Source: Clostridium sp. (GTDB taxonomy: Bacteria; Bacillota; Clostridia; TANB77; CAG-508). From it: a stretch of 64,000 nt of DNA. The DNA lies in contig JAHAKD010000007.1 of assembly GCA_018371855.1 (NCBI GenBank), positions 52,817 through 116,816 of the forward strand, in the 5' to 3' direction. The position numbers were made by a program, and so were the translations under genes. Below are positions 40,983-48,626 of the stretch, in pieces. The number at the start of each line of letters is the position of its first letter. Positions within the stretch are counted from its first letter, which is position 1. The notes beneath the pieces were generated by a model, which did no database searches, was not told the DNA's origin, and saw only the letters and a list, made by a program, of their open reading frames with translations.

Positions 40983-41011
40983 TTGCATTTTATATTAAAG
41001 TGTAGTATAAA
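40983..41011 (+). promoter_or_regulatory. Promoter of the LPKTG mini-protein gene
   Basis: TTGCAT at 40983-40988 and TATAAA at 41006-41011 with a 17-bp spacer, giving a leader of about 50 bases. Confidence 0.6.
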
Positions 41012-41065
41012 TAATATTAGTATTGAATATAATATTAACAAAAGAGAGAAAAGGTAGGGAAGAAA

Positions 41066-41395
41066 ATGAAAAGAAACAGTTTAATTAAAGGAATTTTATT
41101 AGTTACAATCGTAGCAATTTTAATGTTAATTACAAACAGTGTATATGCAGCAGATACAATAGTATTATCACCAACAGATAACAATACTGCAACAGATAAC
41201 TCTGCAGTAGCTAACAATAGTGCATTAACTTCAACATTAACACCAACAACACCAGTAAACAATACTTCAACTTTAAATTCAAACTTACCTAAAACAGGTA
41301 TAGCTGATAATACTGTAGTATTTATAGTAGTAGGTGTATGTGCAGTGGCTGCAATCTATGCTTATAAAAAAGTAAGAGACTATAAAGGAATTTAA
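41066..41395 (+). CDS. Short LPKTG cell-wall-anchored protein
   Basis: The 109-residue protein has a signal peptide (basic start, hydrophobic 8-24, likely cleavage after VYA at about 28), then a 45-residue Thr/Ser/Asn-rich segment with no fold. Next come LPKTG at residues 74-78, a hydrophobic span (82-99) and the basic tail KKVRDYKGI. This is a complete sortase substrate with almost no passenger domain. A sortase gene faces it 83 bases away, which suggests enzyme and substrate. The exposed part could be a glycosylated wall peptide; this is inferred. AAGGTAGGGAAG precedes the ATG. Confidence 0.85.
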   Translation: MKRNSLIKGILLVTIVAILMLITNSVYAADTIVLSPTDNNTATDNSAVANNSALTSTLTPTTPVNNTSTLNSNLPKTGIADNTVVFIVVGVCAVAAIYAYKKVRDYKGI

Positions 41396-41459
41396 TTAAT
41401 TTTATATAAATTAACTTGTGGTCTGAATTATATTAACCGCATAAAATTTTGTTAAAGCA

Positions 41460-41493
41460 AAAAAATGGACTAGTTACGCTAGTCCATTTCTTT
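41460..41493. terminator. Bidirectional terminator between LPKTG gene and sortase
   Basis: An 11-bp stem AAATGGACTAG / CTAGTCCATTT with a 5-base loop. The sortase stop codon lies inside the stem. Confidence 0.85.
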
Positions 41494-42075
41494 TGCTTTT
41501 AGAATAAATCTATTTTTCTTTTTATTATTACATGTTATTAAAGTTAACTCTTTTTTACCATTAGTATATTGATTTAGTACAGAAGTATTATTAATTTCAA
41601 CCTCAAATTTATCATATATTCTATATTCTAAAAAGTTGTTGTTTAAATCATAAATTTTCATTTTATCACCTATAGATAGTTTGCTTATATTACTAAAAAA
41701 TTTTCCATTATCGTAATTATGACCTGCAATGCAAAGATTTCCAATTTCATTTGGCTCTGGTCCACAAAGACGACAAGGAGAAAGTTTTAATAATTCTTCT
41801 GTGCATGTTGAAAGAATAGAATAATTTAAATTTATTTTTTCTATTGTAATTTTACCAATTATATGAGAAGAACTAGAAGTAGAATTTGTAGTGGTATTAT
41901 TAGTAGAATATAGAGATAATGTTTGGTATTTTTCATCTAATTTTTCAGAAAAAGAATATAATTTTTGATCTTTTTGCTTTTGAAAATAAAAATAGATAAA
42001 AATTGATAGAATAATCAAAATAAAAAAGACTAACAATATTAAAAATAAAGTTTTATTTTTATAAAATTTTTTCAT
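41479..42075 (-). CDS. Sortase (class D-like)
   Basis: The 198-residue membrane transpeptidase joins LPxTG proteins to the wall. N-terminal membrane anchor at about 8-32, a Thr/Ser-rich linker, then the sortase barrel: H119 in IAGHNY, C182 in TLITC, R189 in NRFIL, giving the catalytic triad. Short size and LTLITC suggest class D or E. Its start codon borders a 14-bp AT hairpin (42074-42107) and no Shine-Dalgarno is seen, so translation may be weak or controlled. The facing LPKTG protein is the obvious partner. Confidence 0.88.
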   Translation of the reverse strand: MKKFYKNKTLFLILLVFFILIILSIFIYFYFQKQKDQKLYSFSEKLDEKYQTLSLYSTNNTTTNSTSSSSHIIGKITIEKINLNYSILSTCTEELLKLSPCRLCGPEPNEIGNLCIAGHNYDNGKFFSNISKLSIGDKMKIYDLNNNFLEYRIYDKFEVEINNTSVLNQYTNGKKELTLITCNNKKKNRFILKAKEMD

Positions 42076-42107
42076 ATTATTATTTTTAGCAAAAAAAATA
42101 ATAATAT
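42074..42107 (-). promoter_or_regulatory. AT hairpin at the sortase start codon
   Basis: ATATTATTATTTTT pairs perfectly with AAAAATAATAATAT (6-base loop), and the sortase ATG lies at the foot of the stem. It could restrict ribosome access. Confidence 0.45.
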
Positions 42108-42189
42108 TATAAAATTATTAAAATGTAAAAAATTTGTAGACTTTTTTATAAATATAGCTTAAAATAAATAAAGTGTAGGAGGTAATAAT

Positions 42190-42720
42190 ATGAATATTTG
42201 GCATGATATATCTGCTGATAGAATTAAAAAAGATGATTTTGTAGCAGTTGTAGAAATAGAAAAAGGTGGAACAAATAAATATGAATTAGATAAAGCTACT
42301 GGGCTTTTAAGATTAGATAGAGTTTTATATACAGCAACACATTATCCAGCAAATTATGGATTTATACCAAGAACATATGCTGGAGACGGAGATCCATTAG
42401 ATGTTTTGGTAATATGTCAAGAAAAGATAGTTCCATTAACATTGGTAGAATGTTATCCAATAGGTGTAATGTTAATGACAGATAATGATGATTTGGATGA
42501 AAAAATTATTGCAATTCCAAAATCTGATCCATTCTTAAAAAATTGTAATGATATCAAAGATTTACCAGAACAATATTCAGCAGAAATTATGCACTTTTTT
42601 GAAGTATACAAACAATTAGAAGACAAGAGAACAGAAGTAAAAGAAATGTTAGGAAGAGAAGAAGCTGAAAAAATCATAGAAAAATGTATAAATAATTATA
42701 ATGAAAAGTTTTTAAGATAA
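42190..42720 (+). CDS. ppa: Family I inorganic pyrophosphatase
   Basis: The 176-residue Mg-dependent soluble pyrophosphatase has the active-site blocks VVEIEKGGTNKYE, HYPANYGFIPRTYAGDGDPLDVLV (the D-G-D-P-x-D signature) and the DDLDEKIIAIP segment. Length matches bacterial family I enzymes. AGGAGGTAATAAT precedes the ATG. A TPR-protein gene follows 23 bases later. Confidence 0.96.
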   Translation: MNIWHDISADRIKKDDFVAVVEIEKGGTNKYELDKATGLLRLDRVLYTATHYPANYGFIPRTYAGDGDPLDVLVICQEKIVPLTLVECYPIGVMLMTDNDDLDEKIIAIPKSDPFLKNCNDIKDLPEQYSAEIMHFFEVYKQLEDKRTEVKEMLGREEAEKIIEKCINNYNEKFLR

Positions 42721-42743
42721 TTTTAGATTGTGGGGAAAAAGAA

Positions 42744-43949
42744 ATGTTAGAAAGAATAATTTTTAATATATTATCCTTTTCTCTTTTTATAATAATCTTC
42801 TTTAAAATAATCAAAAAAAATGATACAACATATGTTGTTCCATTAATTTTAGAAGCAATAGGAATAGCAATTGGATTAATAGAAATTTTAATTGGAAGAT
42901 TTTTGGGGACGTTTATTAGGGTAATAACATATTTATTAGCAATAGTATTACCACTTGCTATAATTTTAATAGAAAAATATGGACTTAATTTTTCTGAATT
43001 GCTATATATTTTTCTTGCAAGATTATGTAGTATATTTAACAATAATAAAAAAGCAAAACAATTATTAATGAATTTAATTAATAAATATCCAGAAAGTTAT
43101 AATGGACATAGATTACTTGCACAAAATTACGAAAAAGAAGGCGGAATGAGAAAAGCTATAGACGAATATGTTAAAGCAATAGATATCAATAAAAAAGATT
43201 ATGATTCCTATTATAAAATATCTGAATTATTAGTTAATTTAGGAAAAAAAGATGAAGCTATTCAAATGTTAACTAATTTAATACATAATAAACCAGATTA
43301 TTATAATGCCTCAAAATTATTAGGTGGCCTATTATGCGAACAAGAGAATTTTAAAGAAGCTATAAATGTGTATATGAATGCTTTAAAATATAATGATAAA
43401 GAAAGTTTCGAAATTTATTATAATTTGGGAATTGCATATACAAGGTTAAACGATTTTCAAAATGCAAAAAGTTGTTATGAAAAGGCTGCGAAAATAAATG
43501 CATTGAATTATAAAGGTTATTATAATTTAGGGTTAATCTCGATGCTATATGATGATTTGGACGAGGCTGAGAAATATTTTATAGAAGGAATAAAAGTAGA
43601 AGATACAGAACCAGAAAGTTGCTATCAATTAGCTAAAATATATATTATAAAAGGAGAAAAAGAAAGAGCTATAAATTATTTAGATAGGGCAATAAATTTG
43701 GATAGTTCTTTTGCAGAGAAAGCAGCTAAAGACCAAGTCTTTTTATCTATAGAAAGATATATTCCAAAAAATATAAATAAAATAGTCAGAAAAAAAGTAA
43801 CCATGACCAAACCAGAGATATTAGTAAAAAAACATCTGGAAGATACTTATCTATTGGTTGGTAAAATAAGTAAAAATGAATTAAAAAATATGAATACTGT
43901 CAAAGGAAAAAGCATAGATATACAAAAAGATGAAAGAGAAAATTTATAG
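42744..43949 (+). CDS. Membrane-anchored TPR repeat protein
   Basis: The 401-residue protein has three hydrophobic segments within residues 1-95 and then six to seven tetratricopeptide repeats (about 100-330; examples are AIDEYVKAI, YYNLGIAYTRLNDFQNA and YYNLGLISMLYDDLDEA). A basic C-terminus follows. TPRs mediate protein contacts; the partner is unknown. It lies between ppa and dpaA and ends 10 bases before the dpaA start, so it is probably cotranscribed with dpaA. Confidence 0.85.
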   Translation: MLERIIFNILSFSLFIIIFFKIIKKNDTTYVVPLILEAIGIAIGLIEILIGRFLGTFIRVITYLLAIVLPLAIILIEKYGLNFSELLYIFLARLCSIFNNNKKAKQLLMNLINKYPESYNGHRLLAQNYEKEGGMRKAIDEYVKAIDINKKDYDSYYKISELLVNLGKKDEAIQMLTNLIHNKPDYYNASKLLGGLLCEQENFKEAINVYMNALKYNDKESFEIYYNLGIAYTRLNDFQNAKSCYEKAAKINALNYKGYYNLGLISMLYDDLDEAEKYFIEGIKVEDTEPESCYQLAKIYIIKGEKERAINYLDRAINLDSSFAEKAAKDQVFLSIERYIPKNINKIVRKKVTMTKPEILVKKHLEDTYLLVGKISKNELKNMNTVKGKSIDIQKDERENL

Positions 43950-43959
43950 GAGGCTTATT

Positions 43960-44823
43960 ATGAAAAATATTTCTATTATTGGTGGGGACTTAAGGATTGT
44001 AAAACTTGCAGACATGTTAAAATCAGATGGGTACGAGGTATATACATATGGTCTAGAACAAGCTTGTAGCAACAATGATATAGTAAAATGTACTAGTATA
44101 GAAGAGGCTACATCAAAATCTGATATAATTGTAAGTTCAATTCCGCTTTCAAGTGATGGAATAAATATAAATACACCTTTTTGCAAAAATAAAATAGAGA
44201 TATCAGAGGTTGCGAATTGCATTAAAGGAAAGACTTTTATTGCAGGAAGAATAGAAGAGGAATTATATCAAAAATTTAGTGAAACAAAGGTTATCGATTT
44301 ATTAAAAAGAGAGGAATTAACAGTATTAAATACAATATCTACTGCGGAAGGTGCGATTCAAATTGCTATGGAAGAATCAACTAAGACTTTACATGGAAGT
44401 AAGATTTTAGTAATGGGATTTGGAAGAGTTAGCAAAATTTTATCAAATATGTTAAAGGGAATTGGCGCAGAAGTATATTGCGAAACAAGAACAACTGTAA
44501 ATTGTGCATGGATAAAAGCATATGGATATAAACCAATATTACTTGATGAATTAGATAACGAATTAGGTGAATTTGATATAATAATAAACACAATTCCTCA
44601 TATTATATTAAATGAAGAAAAATTAAAACTTTTAAAAAGAGATTGTATTATAATAGATATTGCTTCAAATCCAGGGGGAGTTGATAGAAAAGCTGCAAAA
44701 GAGATAGGGATAAAATTAATTTGGGCGCTTTCTTTACCAGGTAGAGTTGCACCTATAACATCTGCAGAATTTATTAAGGAAACATTAGAAAATATACTAA
44801 AAGATATAAAAAACAATAGCTAA
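43960..44823 (+). CDS. dpaA: Dipicolinate synthase subunit A
   Basis: The 287-residue Rossmann-fold protein has an N-terminal dipicolinate synthase domain (ISIIGGDLRIVKLADML) and a second nucleotide-binding motif LVMGFGRVSKIL, ending in WALSLPGRVAPITSAEFIKETL. It makes dipicolinic acid for the spore core with DpaB, or with EtfA in some Clostridia. The start is fixed by AGGAGG before ATG 43960. No dpaB follows; the next gene is uppP. Confidence 0.92.
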   Translation: MKNISIIGGDLRIVKLADMLKSDGYEVYTYGLEQACSNNDIVKCTSIEEATSKSDIIVSSIPLSSDGININTPFCKNKIEISEVANCIKGKTFIAGRIEEELYQKFSETKVIDLLKREELTVLNTISTAEGAIQIAMEESTKTLHGSKILVMGFGRVSKILSNMLKGIGAEVYCETRTTVNCAWIKAYGYKPILLDELDNELGEFDIIINTIPHIILNEEKLKLLKRDCIIIDIASNPGGVDRKAAKEIGIKLIWALSLPGRVAPITSAEFIKETLENILKDIKNNS

Positions 44824-44837
44824 GGAGAAAATTTAAA

Positions 44838-45632
44838 ATGATGGAAATAACAGTTTTTAGAGCAATAATATTAGGAGCGGTTCAAGGACTTACAGAATTA
44901 CTTCCAATATCAAGTTCTGCACATTTGTTTATAATACCATGGTTGTTCAATTGGGGAGAAATAGGAGACTTTGACGTTGCTTTGCATTTTGGAACATTGC
45001 TTGCAATTGGAATATTTTTCTTTAAAGATTGGATTAAATTAATAAAAGGTGGTTATGAACAAGTTGTTAAAAAGAAAAAAACATTTGAAGGAAAAATGTT
45101 TTGGTATATTGTATTTGCAACAATTCCTGGTGGAATTATTGGATTTTTATTAGACCATTATTGTGCAGATATATTAACAAAGCCAGAAATTATTGGTTGT
45201 GCGTTAATTTTTATGGGTATTATTTTATATGTTATAGATAAAAAAGCAAAATCTAAAGTAAAATATGAAGATATGACGTTTAAACAAACATTTTTAATTG
45301 GGTTATCACAATCACTAGCATTCATACCAGGTGTTTCTAGATCTGGAGTAACAATGACTACAGCCAGAGCTATGGGAATAGAACGTGAATCAGCAGCAAG
45401 ATATTCTTTTATGTTATCTGCACCAATAGTATTAGCTGCAACTATATTTAAGATAAAAGATTTTGTTTTTAGTGTACCATTTTTTGTAGGAATTTTAGTA
45501 AGTTTCTTGGTAGGAATAGTAGTAATTAAATTCTTATTAAAATACTTACAAACAGGTAACTTTAAAATATTTGCGGTTTACAGAATAATAATAGGAATAC
45601 TTGTCTTAATAGTATTTATAAATAGAATATAA
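44838..45632 (+). CDS. uppP: Undecaprenyl-diphosphatase
   Basis: The 264-residue membrane phosphatase recycles undecaprenyl pyrophosphate and gives low-level bacitracin resistance. Motifs are QGLTELLPISSSAHL near the N-terminus and IPGVSRSGVTMTTA around residue 160, with eight or so membrane helices. AAGGAGAAAA lies upstream, 14 bases after dpaA, so it is in the same operon. Confidence 0.95.
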   Translation: MMEITVFRAIILGAVQGLTELLPISSSAHLFIIPWLFNWGEIGDFDVALHFGTLLAIGIFFFKDWIKLIKGGYEQVVKKKKTFEGKMFWYIVFATIPGGIIGFLLDHYCADILTKPEIIGCALIFMGIILYVIDKKAKSKVKYEDMTFKQTFLIGLSQSLAFIPGVSRSGVTMTTARAMGIERESAARYSFMLSAPIVLAATIFKIKDFVFSVPFFVGILVSFLVGIVVIKFLLKYLQTGNFKIFAVYRIIIGILVLIVFINRI

Positions 45633-45660
45633 GATAGGGCTAAGCTCTATCTTTTTTTGT
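45632..45660 (+). terminator. Terminator after uppP
   Basis: GATAGGGC-TAA-GCTCTATC followed by TTTTTTTG. The stretch 45661-45828 is AT-rich with a -10-like TATAAT near 45801 serving the next gene. Confidence 0.8.
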
Positions 45661-45828
45661 AGCAAATAATATCATATATATCGTTTTAATAACCAACTAT
45701 TATTATTAGAAAAGTCAAAGATTTTTCTAATATAATTAAAAAAATAATTATAAATTATTGATATTTTAACGATTGTATTGTATGATAATAGAGTATAATA
45801 AAATCAAGCAGAAAGGGGTAAAAACCTA

Positions 45829-46239
45829 ATGAATAAAATAATAAAAAAAGTACTATCTTGTTGCTTTATAATTTTACTTTTTGTACTAAGTGGTCAAATG
45901 GTATATGCAGATTCTGTAAATCAATTAGAAGCACAAGGAGCAGGGCAATTAGTTCAAATAAAAGAAAATTCAGAAAAGAAATTAGAAGATTACAAAGAAG
46001 AATATGGCTCTGATGCCTATGGTATTGCAGCATATATATTAAATGCAGTAAGAATATATAGCATACCAGTATGCTTTGTAGGAATAGCAATAGGAGGAAT
46101 TTACCAAGTAATAGGTATCCGTAAGCTTGATGAAAGAGATAGAGGCTTTGGAATTATGATAGGATGTATAACTGTACTAGTAATAACACAACTATTACCA
46201 CTTATATTTGCTATAGTTGTAAAAGGTTGGAGGGGTTAA
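45829..46239 (+). CDS. Small secreted/membrane protein, TrbC/VirB2 pilin-like
   Basis: The 136-residue protein has a signal peptide (Lys-rich start, hydrophobic 11-24, likely cleavage near VYA-DS), a short charged helix, then two membrane segments (about 62-88 and 105-130) joined by the charged turn RKLDERDRG. This hairpin layout resembles TrbC/VirB2-type pilins or small T4SS membrane proteins. It starts a tight three-gene module (3-base gap to the next gene). Fold is inferred from topology only. Confidence 0.65.
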   Translation: MNKIIKKVLSCCFIILLFVLSGQMVYADSVNQLEAQGAGQLVQIKENSEKKLEDYKEEYGSDAYGIAAYILNAVRIYSIPVCFVGIAIGGIYQVIGIRKLDERDRGFGIMIGCITVLVITQLLPLIFAIVVKGWRG

Positions 46240-46242
46240 CGA

Positions 46243-48603
46243 ATGAAAATATTATTTGCTGTAAATAATGAAAAAATATCAAAATCCATTATAAAGAAAT
46301 ATCAAAGTGATTATAAAGAAATAATATCATATAAAAATGTATATTATTTTAATGCTATCTTAAAAGAACTACAGAAAGATAATACTTATGATAGAATTAT
46401 AATAAGTGAAGACTTAGAGCCTTTTACAAATAATAATTATGAACAAATCGATAAATTTATTTTTGAAAGATTAGATAATATTAGTGATGAGGCTACAAAT
46501 TCTACAAGAGCAGATACTCCAATAATATTAATATGCTCAGATAGACGTACAAAGTCTGACGAAATATTAGTAAAATTATTTAGTATTGGTATATATAATG
46601 CTCTTATTGGAACAGATAGAAATATAGATGAAATCTGCAAATTAATAAAAGTACCTAGAACAAAAAAAGAAGCAAAAATATATTATAAAATTGATGCAGA
46701 AGAAGTTACTTATCAATCAGAGAATGAAAATGATGTTAGCGAATCAGAAATACAAAGTATATTAGCTCATTATAAGAAAATAGGAAGAGATGAACAAAAA
46801 TGTGTAGATAGTTTTGACTCTATAGCACAACAATATACAGATGTTCAATTAAAAGTAATTGCAAGTTTTCTTCCTTTAAATGTAAAAGCAATATTGGAAG
46901 AAAAATCTCCTAAATATCAACAAATTATGTCATTAATGGGAGAAAAAAGAAGTTCAACTGGAACAGCTAAAACTAAAGATATAGAAGATAACGGGTTAAA
47001 AATTGGATTTATAGAATCTTCAAATGGCAAAAGAAATCTTGGTAGACCAGTTATTATTCCATCAGCAGTAAATACAAATAAAGTAAAGAAAATGTCAGCC
47101 AAAACTACAGCTTCTTCAGGTTTAAATATACCAGAACCAATTGAGCCAATAATAGATGGTATAGATGACGAAGACACTTCAAGTGTTCCAGAGCCAGTAG
47201 AAGAAGTTAAAACAAAAAGAAGAGGTAGACCTCCTAAGAAAAAAACAGAAGAAGAGGTTGTTAAGGCAGAAGAAAGCAAACCAAAAAGAAGAGGTAGACC
47301 TCCTAAAAAGAAACAAGAAGAAATTACAATGCCAGGTTTCGATGATGACGATGATGAACCACAAGTAAATACGATGCCAGGTTTTGATGATGATGATGAA
47401 CCACAAGTAAATACGATGCCAGGTTTCGATGACGATGATGAACCTCAGGTAAATACGATGCCAGGTTTTGATGATGATGATGAACCACAAGTAAACACTG
47501 TACCAGGTTTTGATGATGATGATGAATCACAAGCAAACACAATACCAGGTTTTGATGATGATGACAATGATCCACAAATAGACAATAGTTCGGATTTTTC
47601 AAGTACTACTCAAAGTAATGGATATATACCTTTTGATTTAAATTCACCTACTGGGAGATCAAATGATTATAATCAAACAAAATTAACAAACACAAGAAGA
47701 ACATATCCAACAGATGCAATAGATGCGTTATTAACTAGAGAAAAGAAAATTGTAACATTTGTTGGAACAAGTAAGAATGGAACATCATTCTTAGTAAATA
47801 ATCTTGCACTTAGTTTATCTAAAAAAGGAATAGATGTAGCGATATTAGATGCAACAAGAAATAGAAATGCTTATTATATCTACACAGAAAACGAAGAAGA
47901 TTTAAGACAAATTGCAGAGAAGAGTATTCCAAATTTAATTAATGGGGTTGCAGCAGGATTAAAGGTAGATAAAAATTTAACTGTATATACAGCACTACCA
48001 GATGATGATGTACCTATGGAACAATACGAAGAAATATTATCAACATTAGTAAAAAATCACTCATTAATATTAATTGATTGTGACTTTGAAACAGATTTTG
48101 GATATTTTGCTGCATCACAGGAAATTTACTTAGTACAAAGTATGGATATTATAACTATCCAACCACTTACTGCTTTTTTAAGAGATTTACAAAGCAAAAA
48201 TATATATCAACCAGAGAACTTAAGAATTGTTATTAATAAGGAATTACCTGTTAAAACTCTTACTGTAAAAAATATTATCGGTGGATTATCATTTTACAAT
48301 GACCCATCAATGTCATTTATGAGAGAATTATTTAATAGGGAAACAGCTAAATATTGTACAATTCCATTTGAAATTGCAACTTATTCAAAATATTTAGAGG
48401 GATTAGTTAACTGCAAGATTTCTTTAAATGGATATTCAAAGGAATTTATGCAAGCATTAAGAACATTAGAAAATATGGTATATCCATTAATGGAACCAAC
48501 ACCTGCTTCAAATAGAGGTGCTAAAAGTAATAACAATTATGAAAGAACTAGATTTTCAAACGAAATGAATGATACATTAAATCAAATGAAGAAAAATTTT
48601 TAG
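46243..48603 (+). CDS. Receiver-like / AT-hook / acidic-repeat / CpaE-like ATPase protein
   Basis: The 786-residue mosaic protein starts with a receiver-like domain (about 1-150) as in CpaE. Two AT-hook motifs (KRRGRPPKKK near 324-333 and 348-357) are followed by six tandem 14-15-residue units of the form MPGFDDDDEPQVNT (363-447). A ParA/MinD-like ATPase domain spans about 495-745, with DVAILDATRNRN and LILIDCDFETDF. The P-loop is degenerate (GTSKNGTS at 508-515, no GK[ST]), so ATP hydrolysis is doubtful. CpaE-type proteins position pili or secretion machines. The neighbours are a pilin-like peptide and a degenerate GGDEF protein. Domain calls are by eye. Confidence 0.75.
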   Translation: MKILFAVNNEKISKSIIKKYQSDYKEIISYKNVYYFNAILKELQKDNTYDRIIISEDLEPFTNNNYEQIDKFIFERLDNISDEATNSTRADTPIILICSDRRTKSDEILVKLFSIGIYNALIGTDRNIDEICKLIKVPRTKKEAKIYYKIDAEEVTYQSENENDVSESEIQSILAHYKKIGRDEQKCVDSFDSIAQQYTDVQLKVIASFLPLNVKAILEEKSPKYQQIMSLMGEKRSSTGTAKTKDIEDNGLKIGFIESSNGKRNLGRPVIIPSAVNTNKVKKMSAKTTASSGLNIPEPIEPIIDGIDDEDTSSVPEPVEEVKTKRRGRPPKKKTEEEVVKAEESKPKRRGRPPKKKQEEITMPGFDDDDDEPQVNTMPGFDDDDEPQVNTMPGFDDDDEPQVNTMPGFDDDDEPQVNTVPGFDDDDESQANTIPGFDDDDNDPQIDNSSDFSSTTQSNGYIPFDLNSPTGRSNDYNQTKLTNTRRTYPTDAIDALLTREKKIVTFVGTSKNGTSFLVNNLALSLSKKGIDVAILDATRNRNAYYIYTENEEDLRQIAEKSIPNLINGVAAGLKVDKNLTVYTALPDDDVPMEQYEEILSTLVKNHSLILIDCDFETDFGYFAASQEIYLVQSMDIITIQPLTAFLRDLQSKNIYQPENLRIVINKELPVKTLTVKNIIGGLSFYNDPSMSFMRELFNRETAKYCTIPFEIATYSKYLEGLVNCKISLNGYSKEFMQALRTLENMVYPLMEPTPASNRGAKSNNNYERTRFSNEMNDTLNQMKKNF
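47329..47583 (+). repeat. Six tandem 42-45-bp in-frame repeats
   Basis: Units encode the PGF-DDDD acidic repeat; the middle copies are almost identical at DNA level and the last two diverge (VPGF and IPGF starts). Copy number may vary between strains and assemblies may collapse it. Confidence 0.95.
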
Positions 48604-48626
48604 AATAATATAGAGGTGAGAAAGTT

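Noticed and set aside
42896..42925. GGGGACGTTTATTAGGG inside the TPR gene as another copy of the dispersed repeat
   Set aside because: It only shares GGGACGTT with the repeat core and is part of an uninterrupted membrane segment coding region.
47329..47583. CRISPR-like array
   Set aside because: The 42-bp units are in-frame coding repeats with no spacers of unrelated sequence.
47179..47602. His/Tyr-rich minus-strand frames over the acidic repeat region
   Set aside because: They are shadows of the tandem GAT/GAC repeat; the + strand frame is the long conserved gene.
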